Assembly: GCA_032158295.1 (NCBI GenBank)
Contig: CM063248.1
Coordinates: forward strand, 15,672,787 to 15,736,786
Source: Pycnopodia helianthoides
Lineage: Eukaryota; Echinodermata; Asteroidea; Forcipulatida; Asteriidae
Direction: 5' to 3'
DNA length: 64,000 bases
Under the pieces are notes generated by a model, which was given only the letters and a program-made list of their open reading frames with translations, ran no database searches and was not told the origin of the DNA. Position numbers and translations under genes: made by a program. Below are positions 27,301-39,300 of the stretch, one piece after another (the first letter of the stretch is position 1; each line of letters begins with the position of its first letter).

Positions 27301-30300
27301 AATCACTGCTGTTCTGAATGGGTTACTTCACTTGTCAACGGCTATCCCTGATTCAGTGCTTTCTAGGGGTCTTGGTTCGGCTAGGACAACAAAGTTTAAT
27401 GTATATTCAGTTTGCGATAACACCATGTGTGTGTATCTACTTTGCTGTGTAGATTTGTTCTTGGAAACTTGCTTTGCTATTTATTCTACTGCCGCGGAGT
27501 AGATTTTGGAATTCGGGAGACTACTCAGTTCTGAAAAGAACTGTCCTGCTTATTAAGTACTACCTGGGGAGGTAGGAAATCGGCCGCGACTACTACTTTC
27601 GCTTAGTGGATCGAGGGGACTTCTCGTTATTAAATTCACTGCCGTGGAGTGAGTTCTTAATTGGTCTCAACGTTTCGACTAGCTTGCTCTAGTCATCGTC
27701 AGGAGACTGAGGAGTGTTTGAGATGCTGGTCTCTTTATAGGGATATAGAAGTTTCAGTGTAGAGTCGGTCACTGCTCTGATTGGTTCTTCTGAAAGGAGA
27801 ACTGTGGTTGGTGGGCTCAGAGGTATTAAGTGGGCTGCCCATTGTGTTTGAATGCCCTGTGTGCAAAGTTTGCAAAATATGTTCTAGGATTTTGGAGTAA
27901 ACACTGCGAAACGACGGCTGTTCCTAGAGGGAAAAAACCATATCTATGGGTGTTTTGACAGTAACATGCAATGTGAACATCACCTGCTCAAGGTGGGAAC
28001 ATGCTTTGCTTGTATTAGTCAATGGCTGTTCCGGTTAGTTATATATTTTATTGAGGGCATTGCCTCCATGACGTATCAGGCCCGATAATGTCGTTTGACA
28101 AAGAGGTCTGTATGCAGAACTGTAGGAGTACCTTGATTAGCACCACATTAGCTGCTTCTATAGCCACGTCCGTTCCCGTACCAATCGCCATCCCAATATC
28201 AGCCTGAGCTAATGCTGGGGAATCGTTGATACCATCTCCAACCATGGCTACGATTTGCTTCCGCTGTTGCAACTCTCTGATTTTGTCCACTTTGTTCTGC
28301 GGGAGGACCTCTGCAAACACTTGCCCGATGCCGACCTGTATAACATAAACAGTCAATTGTGATATATACAAAACTAAATTGAAAACACAGTTTTAAGTTT
28401 GTACTGGTTAATTTATTTTGATTTTATCGATGCGTGATAAACACTGTATACTCCTCGGGATGTACTTTGATAAGATTGGTCAACAACTGTTTTGGTACCC
28501 GCTGGTAATTTCATCATTTGCACTGGCCTCTCATCACTGGTGGCGGTCTAGTGCACTGGACTCAAGCTCTGGGCCTATCTTGAGTTTCCAGCTGATTTCA
28601 CGACAGTTACTTCTTGAGACTATTTACTGAGAAACACTCAATTTCTTACTTGTCCAGCGATGGCCTGGGCGGTCTTGCGGTTATCTCCAGTCAGCAGTAC
28701 TGTGTTCAGATTCATCTTCTTGAGTATAAATATGGCTAATGCTGCCTCTGGTTTGACTGCATCGGCTACAACGATCATACCAGCTATCACGTCTGCATAC
28801 ATCAAAGAGAAATATATTTAATAATGATACAGGGGTTGAGTCAGTGCATGGAAAAGATTTGCTTTATCTGTTTTTATAGCTGACATGTTACTCCTAGTCT
28901 TGGAACAAGGCCATTACACTTCTGGATGAGTGACTTGTATATACCAGTGGCTTGTTGAGGCTTGACAGTGGTTTAACTTTGGTCAAGTATGAAAACTAGA
29001 GAGTCGACAGCTTCAAGCACTATCAACTGACCTCAGTCACGCATACGTCTTCGCCAGTTACTGCCTAAACAACAAGCACAGTGGTTTGACTTTGGTAAAG
29101 TATGAAGACGAGAGAGTTGACAACTTCAAGCACTATCAACTGACCTCAGTCATGCATACGTCTCCGCCAGTTACTGCCTAAACAACAAGCACAGTGATTT
29201 GACTTTGGTAAAGTATGAAGACGAGAGAGTTGACAGCTTCAAGCACTATCAACTGACCTCAGTCATGCATACGTCTCCGCCAGTTACTGCCTAAACACCA
29301 AGCACAGTGATTTGACTTTGGTAAAGTATGAAGACGAGAGAGTTGACAGCTTCAAGCACTATCAACTGACCTCAGTCATGCATACGTCTCCGCCAGTTTA
29401 CTGCCTAAACACCAAGCACAGCAGTTTGACCTTGGTAAGGGATGATAGTAAGTTACCATTTACAGCAACCAGTACAGCAGTTTGACTTTGGTAAGGGATG
29501 ATAGTAAGTTACCATTTACAGCAACCAGTACAGCAGTTTGACTTTGGTAAGGGATGATAGTAAGTTACCATTTACAGCACCAGTACAGCAGTTTGACTTT
29601 GGTAAGGGACGATAGTAAGTTACCATTTACAGCAACCAGCACAGCAGTTTGACTTTGGTAAGGGATGATAGTAAGTTACCATTTACAGCAACCAGCACAG
29701 CAGTTTGACTTTGGTAAGGGATGATAGTAAGTTACCATTTACAGCAACCAGTACAGCAGTTTGACTTTGGTAAGGGATGATAGTAAGTTACCATTTACAG
29801 CAACCAGCACAGCAGTTTGACTTTGGTAAGGGATGATAGTAAGTTACCGTTTACAGCAACCAGCACAGCAGTTTGACCCCTCTCCTCATGGTCCCTCATC
29901 TGGCAGTCGATTTCCGGCGTCACTTCACAGAAGTTCCTCTTCATCCACTCCGATTGCCGATCAGAATCTTGTCGTGACCGTTCTCTGGAAGTTTAAGGAT
30001 GGAAGGCAGTTGTTCTGTAGGAAAAAATAATTTGTTTTACATCGGACTTTTAGGAGAATCAGGGAAGCCCTCAGTATTTTGTAGATAAGTAACCATTGTT
30101 TATTTACATCTTTTTCATACTGAATGGGTGACCTATTCTAAGTAGAGACTAATCTGGTGTTCTGCAGGGAAACAAAATTGTTTTACAGTGGACTTTTTGA
30201 AGAATCAGGGAAGCCCTCAGTATATTGTAGACAAGTAACCATTACTTATTTACATCTTTTTCATACTGAATGAGTGACCTATTCTAAGTAGAGACTAATC

Positions 30301-33300
30301 AGTATACACTGGAGAAATTTCCTGGAAAATTCAGAGGAAAATTTTGTTGACCTTGTCTCACTTGAGTTGCTAACCCTGGCAAAATCCCAGCAAATAGCTG
30401 TTTCCCGGGAAAACCTACCCCGGAGTGCAGGGCTAAGGGAGATAACCCTGGGGTTAGCGTACCGAGTGTTATTTTTTTCTGGGACAATTGCATCAAGTCT
30501 TAAACAAACATAGGGTGGAGGTTTGGTAAAAATCCCCAGGAATTTCCTGAAGTTTAAATTAATTTTTGTTTATAGCAATTGGCTTTGTCGTGTGAAAAGG
30601 GGCTTAAGTTAGAGACAAGACTCAACAGGGTTGACCCATTTATTATGAGCGTACCCTTTTCGCGGAGTGGAATGATCGATGGACCATTGTCCAGCACGTC
30701 AACCACCTGATGGTCGATCTCGACCATTAGGCTGCCGTTCTCCACCTCTGACGTCACGTCGAAATTGGTCGCCTTCATCAGTAGCTGCTCCACCTCCGCT
30801 GAGTGAACGTTACACTTCAGACCGCATCCCGAGATGGCCAGGAACTCTGAACACTTGGCCAGCGTGTCACAATGAAACATCTGAAAGAAGGATGTGAGAT
30901 GTAACTTTTAAAATCTTTGAAATCGTTGCGTTACCCGCTGATAAAGTATGGGATTTGAACTGCCTCTAGCTACCGAGCAATCTCATTGGTCTAATTGGTA
31001 AGACATCTGCTCTAGAATGGCAAAGGTCGTGGGTTCAAATCCCACCCACCAACATGCCTGTGGATTTTGTTTTCAAAGGACTCGGGAAAGTACTGAATAT
31101 ACAGTGCTTCCCCTTCCCAAGTTTTAATTCTGTTTCATTGCTAATTTCAACAAATTATTTAAATCACATGAAAATTGACATTGCATTTACAACAAACTGC
31201 TATGGGTATTTTCAAGAGTCTTGCATCAATAGAATTTAAACAGAAGATTTAAATTTCATAATAAAATAAAGTCATCGTTTGAGTTGTTTTCTCGGTTCTG
31301 AAGAAAGTGTTAGACTTGCACAGTCTGTTGTGATTAACTGAACATCTCTGTTCTTCACACGGAGTATTCTCTTTGAAATAAAGCATTTTTAATTTTTGTA
31401 TCTCTATGTCATATGTGATGATTTGACAATGACGGCGATCTCAACAACAAAAACGCCATGGCCCCCCCCCCTTTACCTCCTTTGCAAACTTGGTAATGGC
31501 TGCTCCGATAGGGTGTTCACTGTTAGCCTCGCCGAGCCGGCCAGGGCGACCAGCTTCTGCTGAGAGCAGAGGGACTCTGGGAGGAAGAGAAGGACCCTGA
31601 TGACTCGGGGGGCTCCCTGGGTGATGGTCCCCGTCTTATCAAACACTACCGTCTTTATCTGGTCAATTAGAATCAAGAAAATGGCTTTCAGAGGGCGTCT
31701 CAAAGCACTCGTTATTCTTTCTATAGGGTATGCAGAGCTGTTTGAAATATTAGACCGTGGCACAATCTGCAGTCAACTATACCAGAAAACACCAGGGCGA
31801 ACCCCTTCTCTTAAAGGTATTGTACACTTTTGGTAACAGCTCAAAATCAGTGTCCACATTTTGTGTGATTAAACATATGCATGAACAAACAAACCTGTGA
31901 AAGTTTGAGCTCAATTGGTCACGAGAAAATAGTGAAAAGAGAACTTATGTGTTTTCTGTTTTTTCAAATTATCGCGCGCGATAATTACTATTGTTTTACT
32001 CGTTTCTCAGAAACGATAGCATTTTAGGCAGAAATATTTTAAGGAACCCTTTCTAGCATTACTTACTTTAAATCATGTAAGTTATGTGTGAATCTGTGAA
32101 CATTGTGTTTTTGATCTTACCAATAGTGTACAGGGCCTTTAATGATAGGTGAACTGGGTTCTTTAAAGTATATTACACAACACACAGGACCAACGGCTTT
32201 ACGTCCCATCCAATAGGACAAAACAATAATGGTTAAGGACACAAGTGTCAAGACCGAGACTTGAACCCACACTCTGCTGGTCAGAAACACCAGAGCTTGA
32301 GTCCAGTGCCCTTGACTACTCAGCCACGAAACGCCTCACATCTTACGCTAATGTACTTTGTGTAAATAAAAAAAATGTCAGAACATTGAACTTTGCCTTT
32401 GTAAAGCCATTTCAGAAAGAAAAAAAGTGTGTTATGACAGGACTATCTACTTTAGTTATTGGCATTTTGAAAAGTCCTACTTCTTTATTATGAAAAACAC
32501 AATAATTGATGATTTCTCACCTTGTGCGCAATCTCCAGAGGTCCCCCTCCTTTGTTTCAAGATGCCGTTGATTGCCCCACCCGGTCCCCACCATGACGGC
32601 AGTAGGGGTGGCAAGACCCAGGGCACACGGGCAGGCAATAGACAGCACGGATATGGCACACTGGAATGAGTACTGCCACACCATCTGGGTGTTGGTCATG
32701 TTGTGGTTTTTCTGGTCGGGGAATTATTTTGAAGAGAGAGAGAAAATCAATTAGAAATCTCTTGGTCAAGAATAAGGAATATGCCGTTGTTCCTGCTTCA
32801 AAATGGTCTGTTGTGATGGTAACAGGGTAAACACAGTATCAGAGGTGTTTTCCGTGTGAGATTACTTAGAAAGGGACTTTGAGGTCAAATTCAGTTTTGT
32901 GATGCACTCATTTGGAGTGAAGACAGGTTGGCGTAGTGGTATCTTGCCTTGCCTTCCACCTCTGGGGCCACATACATGGGATTGGGTTTTTCAGTCCCTG
33001 CATGATTGCGTGGGTTTTCCATGAAATATTTCTCTGGGGTTTTCCCTCCCACACCTAAAACTGAAACTTCCTTCATTGTCTTCTCTCCACGGGGTTCTTG
33101 GCTAGTATAGTGGTTAAGTTCGCTTTCTGAGAGTCCTTGGCTTCACAACCAGAATAAATGAAATGAAATGAAATGAAAGATGTCAGGTGTGTAGGGTCAG
33201 TAGGTACTATTACGAGTACAGACTTTTGAGTTAACAGTGCATTTGTGAAATTGAGTACAAGTGCCAGTGCAACTAACTAAAGTTGTGCACTTTGAGTGCA

Positions 33301-36300
33301 TGTACATTTAATGAGAATGGGTACAAGCACAAGCACACGGGAAAGTATCTGAGTAAATCGGCCACGTTTGAAATAACGGCTTGGGCAGTGGCTTCAGCAT
33401 GATTGATGAATAGCCCTATTCTTCCATGTTGTCACTGAGGCAAACAGCCGTAGCCGTAGCCGGAGTCCATTGATAGGGTGGTCTGAGTACAATTTGTTGG
33501 TATGAGTACGACAACCCATCCACAGCAATGAATTCAAAGTCGATATACGGAACTTACATTTAAGAGGAATGTGGGATGAGCCATGTCGGGGTTGTTGTAT
33601 CCCTTCACAACGTGTACCACCAGAGTGATTAGAGTGATAATCACGATACCAGGGACAAAGACTCCAGCAATGCGATCAGCTAACTTCTGAATCGGCGCCT
33701 GCATTGGGGAACAAATGTCAAAAATATTGTACTGTTACAAACTTTCCTTTTTACTCCATGTCTGTCGTCAAATAAGAGTACATGGTGTGTCGTGGCCGAG
33801 CGGTCAAAAGCACCGGACTCAAGCTCTGGTGTTTTCTGATCAGCAGAGTGTGGGTTTAAGTCCTGGTCCTGTGTCCTTAAGCAAGACACTTAACCATTAT
33901 TGCTCTGTCCTTTGGATGGGACGTAAAGCTGTAGGTCCTGTGTGTTGTGTAATGCATGTAAAAGAACCCAGTGCCCTTATCGAAAAGCGAAGGGGTTTGC
34001 CCCAGTGTTCCTGGTTTGATTGGCTGCATTTTGCACCACAGCACCTTGTAAACCATTACATGGTGCTTGTAATCCATTACATGGTGCTATGTTAAGGAAT
34101 AGGTCTCATACTTCAAAACCTATCTCCGTATACCTTGCAGGAATACTGAGTGCTTTGAGATGCCTATTGGGTGTGACAAAGCGCTACATAAGAACTCAGT
34201 ATTACTATTTTTATTATTAAGGGCACCTCTTTGAGGAACTTGGCACTTTCAAGGGGCACCAGGGCAATGACCAGGGGCAATAAGGACAATTGCCTCCATG
34301 AAGTTTCAGGCCTGCTGTACAGTTTTTTCAGTTCTATTGGACATTGTTCCTTTAACTTATGGATAGCCTAGATTATCTGCATATTAAATTAAATTCTAGG
34401 CCTGAAGTCGGAGTCACAGACTCTTGAGACTAAGTGATCGTGGACTGAATGCTAACAAGGTGATAAAACAAAGGCCTTCACACGTCCCAAGGAGGCACTA
34501 GCCAATCAAAAAACACCTGTCCACCTGTGCGTCAGCCTTTGTTGTCATGGAAACACAACCTCTAGTTTAAATAATTTTTTCTTTCACAGTTTTTACCAGC
34601 CATCTTAAAAAGTGTCTCTCCCTGTTTAAGAGCCTTGAGCACCTTATTGGTGGATGCAGGCACTATATGAGACTCCAATACTATATTATCACAGTTTTTG
34701 TTTATTTATGTAGCGACCTCATGAATCATTCATACTTAAGACGGATTCAAGTCAACTCGGTCCTATGTCAAGTCGGTCCGAGGTCGACTCGGTCCGAAGT
34801 CAACTCTGTCCGAAGTCAACTCGGTCCGAGGTCATCTCGGTCCGAGGTTAACTCGGTCCGAGATAAACGCGGTCTGAAGTCAACTCTCCCGTATTACTCA
34901 ATGGCCTATGTTCCCGTCCCTTTTGTTTTCAGTTGTCGGACGGACTACAGCCCTTCTAAGTTTTTGCGGGAGACTTCGGACGAAATCAAATACAAACAAA
35001 TTGTTCATGTTCTAAACTATTGCAAGTGAAGGTTGGTGAGGAAATTATGCCATACCGAAGGCACTGTGGGGGAAGAGCTTTGTATAGGATACTTGCACTA
35101 ATTGGAATTATTGAACTAAATAAACTCAAGAAGAAGACAGTTGCTCTTGAGGGATTTTATTTAATTTCAAATGGTAATTTTCTTAGTTATGGGAAAGTTA
35201 CAAAAAAGCCTTCATTTCAGGTTTTGTTTCGAAACAATTAACCGTTCTGTCGTCAATTTGATTATCTTCTGACATTATACGTGAAGTAGTCTTGGCTGCA
35301 GGTGTTGACAGTAACTCGAGTAAGACTGATCCTCGGACATTTTGCTCTTCTGGTGTGGTGCTGGGTTTTTTTGTTTTCATTTTGCATAATCATTGGACAC
35401 ATCTCAATAAATAGAAACAGATCATCTCGTTGGAACATCGTTTTGTCGCATCTTAGTCAGCAAAGAGTTAGCCCCTTACCAGAGTCTCGTCCCCCTCATC
35501 ACTGGAAGTAATTACACTCCCAGACACCCCTAGTGTTAATTCACTACGCTTATATGCAGGCGTATGGCTTAGCATTGGCTGTTTTAGTCCTCTTGCTGTC
35601 TGACCATTCAATACCATTCACTGTGGTTTTGAATGATATATAAACTATGCCAGCCTGCAATATGATACCATGAGGGAATGCATGTACACAGTACACAGTT
35701 TGTGCACAGTTGTGCCACCGTACACAACCTTGGCAGTCGAATGGTTTCAAATGGTTGGTCAACTCACTGGAAAATGTTGCCAAGAGTCACTGACAGTAGG
35801 AGGGTTAACATACAGATGATGTAGTCATTGATTTACAGTGCGTTTACAAAATATTGCATAAGTTCTTGATTTTATTTTACCTCAAAAAGGAAGTGAGAAC
35901 TTGTAAAATTTTACATTTTTCAATGAAATTACAGTGTGGTGTAGTTTACAAAAAAAAATAGTGGAAATGCCTGAAATTTGGTTTTTTTTTACCAGTGTAA
36001 TGTTGACTAAAGGAAAGCCACTTTTTTCTTAAGTTAAAACACCTACCTTAGATGTTTGTGCCTCCTCCACTAGTTTCACGATGTGAGACAGCGCTGAATC
36101 TGCACCAACATGGGTGGCCTTGATCAGCAACACACCATTCTGATTAATGGTGCCTCCGATCACTGTACTCTCTGGAATTGTGAAAAATAACCACCCAAAA
36201 CGAAACGATGTAACAAAGAAAGCAGACACAAGGAAACTAAACAAGAGTATGAAAATGGTAGGGGAAAAAAAGACCTTCAATGTCAAAGGAATATTACTAT

Positions 36301-39300
36301 GGTTGGAGTGTTGCAGCTGAGCCAACTAGTGCATGGGACTCAAGTCTGGTGCTGTGTGAGTGAGGGTTTGGGTCCCGGGCTTGGCACTTGAGTCCTTGAG
36401 ACCTTCCGTATCAAAGGAATATTACTATGGTTGGAGTGTTGCAGCTGAGCAATCTAGTACATGGGACTCAAGTCTGGTGTTGTGTGAGTGAGGGTTTGGG
36501 TCCTGGTCATGGCACTTGAGTCCTTGAGATCTTCTGTATCAAAAGAATATTACTATGGTTGGAGTGTTGCAGCTGAGCAGTCCAGTGCATGGGACTCAAG
36601 TATGATGTCGATGAGTATGGATTGGGTCCAAGCCATGGCACTTGAGTCCTTGAGCAAGACACTTAACCATACTTGCTTCGTCCTTTGGATGGGACATAAA
36701 TGAGGTAAAGTGTGCGGTGTAATGCAAGTAAAAGAACCCAGTGCACTTATCGTTAAGAGAAGGGGTTTGCCCTGGTGTTTCTGGCATGGATAACTGCAAA
36801 TTTGAATACGGTGCACTAGAAGGCTCGACCACGACACTCAACAAGAGACATTGGTTTCATGGATATTGGTGTTGGTGTTATGTCTGTATATGTGCATAAT
36901 TTTCACTGGTGACAGGAAATTCTGAGGGAGGAGGGGGGGGGAGATGACCCTATGGGCCATCCCCTTACCTGAAAAAAGGTGCAGGTGTTATATATACCCT
37001 ACACATTTCCCAGGATTTATGACTGGAATAGTAGGCTTTGTATGGTACTCCAACTCTTTGTATGGTCTACAACTCACTAATTTTTTTGGTCACTGGCATG
37101 GACTCTCCTGTAATCAGAGATTCATCCACCATGGATGACCCCTCAACAACGACCCCGTCCACTGGGATCTTCTCTCCGGGCAGGACCTTCACCTGGTCGT
37201 TCCTCTGCAGGAGGTCTAAATCAATCAATTTCTCATTCTCTATGCGGCCGAGATCGTCATAGGATACCAGACGAGCCTCTGTGGCTTGCATAGACATCAA
37301 TTTGGTCAGGGCCTCAGAAGTCTTCCCCTGGTGGCAAGAGAGAGAGAGAAAAATGGCAGTGACAGCAGGGGGCTTTTTCCAAAACCTTGGCTAAGGCGCC
37401 GTCTCCGGCTCCGGAATTTGTTTGATGTTGGAAACGTCATACAAAATGTACACTGCTCTTAAATTGATTACGTAGCCGAAGTTGAGGGTTTAGGGAAAAA
37501 GGCCAAGGTTGATGACATAAAATGGATGGTTTGTGCTCAACACTACTTGAATGGGCATGTGCTTAGAGTGGCATGGACTTGATCAGGGTTTCAGATGACT
37601 TTCCCTGGTGGCAAGAGAAAAGACATGAAGAATGCTGGAAAAGTAAATACAAGATTGCTTGAAGAGGCATGGATTGGATCAGGGCTTCATAGAACTTTCC
37701 CTGGTGGCCAGAGAATAGATAATTATATGAAAGAGTACTGGTGGCCGAAATCAAATATGTGGTATATGCCCCATACTGCTTGTACATGTAGGGGCATGTG
37801 CTTGGAGAGGCATGGATGGGATCAGGTCTTGATGTCACAATGCTTTCAGATTCATCTTAAGATGGGTCGTCAACAATACCATAGTGAATTGTACTGTGAC
37901 ATCACACTTTGCCTAGCAATTACGATTGATAGCCATCTTAAGATCAATCTTTAGCTCTTTGTGAAATTGAATCCAGAGGACTTTCCATGGTAGCAAGAGA
38001 AAAGATATTTATGTAATCAGCGCTGGTGGACATAATGAAATATTTGGCTTATGCTTTTGTCTGCTCCTAGGGGCATTGACTGTGTTGTGGCACAGATGAT
38101 GTATGGGCTTCAACAGTCTGCTGCTAGGGAGGGGTGGAGTATGGAACCACTAGTCTGCTCGTAGGGGCATAGACTGTGTTGATGCACAGATGATGTTGGG
38201 GCTTCTACAGTCTGCTTGGGTGAAGGGTGGAGTATCGACCAGATAACTTATATTGGATGCTTTCTTTAAAGCAAGTTGAAAGCTAGTTTTGCAGCTTTCC
38301 TTACTTTTACCTTTATTTCATGTTTCTATAAAAAAAAATTTCTGCAACCCAATTGATTCGAGGTGTGTTGAATTGAGTAACCAATTTAGTTGGTATGTCG
38401 TAAGATCGTACCGAAGAGGGTCCCTGCTTCCACAAGAACAACACTCACCTTGGCAACATGCTCCATCCATCTCCCTAATGTTACGAAGATGTATAGCATG
38501 GGAGGGGCGTCAAAGAACGTCCTTGGGCTCGTGGTCGCTCCCACTAAGATGGCAATGAGAAGCACAGTGACAGAGTAGAGATAGGAGACAGAGGTTGCCA
38601 AAACGATCAAGACGTCCATGTTGGCTGCACCATGTTTCATAGCTTTATAGGCTTGGACGTAGAAGTAACGGCCTCCGAAAACCTGGGTTGACAAATGATG
38701 TTCGAAAGATTGTTCAAACTAAAAAAGTGGTGCCAAAGAATGCAGGAAGATAAAGTACAGGATTGAGTACAGGAAATGACACTTTCTTCAGTGTTTTCAG
38801 TCATGCAGTGAGAGAAAGCACCCGAGTGAGTGTAGTGTGAATGGGATGCAAGGTCAGAGGTACATCTGGCAGGAGGCAGCCAGGTTCTACGGCCGGTATC
38901 TGGCATTATTCACGATCCTCAAAATACAACGTCAGATGTTCGGGCTGAGATAGTGCAGGCCTGGAATTTCATCTTTGAGAGGGCAGGGCCATCTTCATTT
39001 TGCAAAAGGGCACTTCCATTGGGAATTCTTAAAGTGTATGGGTAACATTTGAAGAGGCACCAAGGCCAAGACCAGGACAACAAACAGAGGCCATGGCCTC
39101 CGTGGCCTCCGTGTAATTCAAGGCCTGATAGTGACACCCAGAGAGAGGTCTTGGAGTGGCCGCCATCCCCCTTCCCTTACAACTTCCCTCTTTTGTTGAT
39201 AGGCATTGTGACATTTTGATGCGAAAAGCGGGAGAGAAAACCCCCCCCCAACTGTTACCTGTATGGGAGTGCAGAAACTGAAGAGCAGGAGATTGTGTAG

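Noticed and set aside
30985..31052. Functional tRNA gene
   Set aside because: The D and T arms are good but the anticodon stem does not pair, and similar heads occur in SINEs nearby.
37563..37838. Minus-strand open frame in ATP7 intron 8
   Set aside because: It overlaps local repeats (the ACTTTCCCTGGTGGC motif recurs in the intron) and does not match ATP7 between exons 8 and 9.
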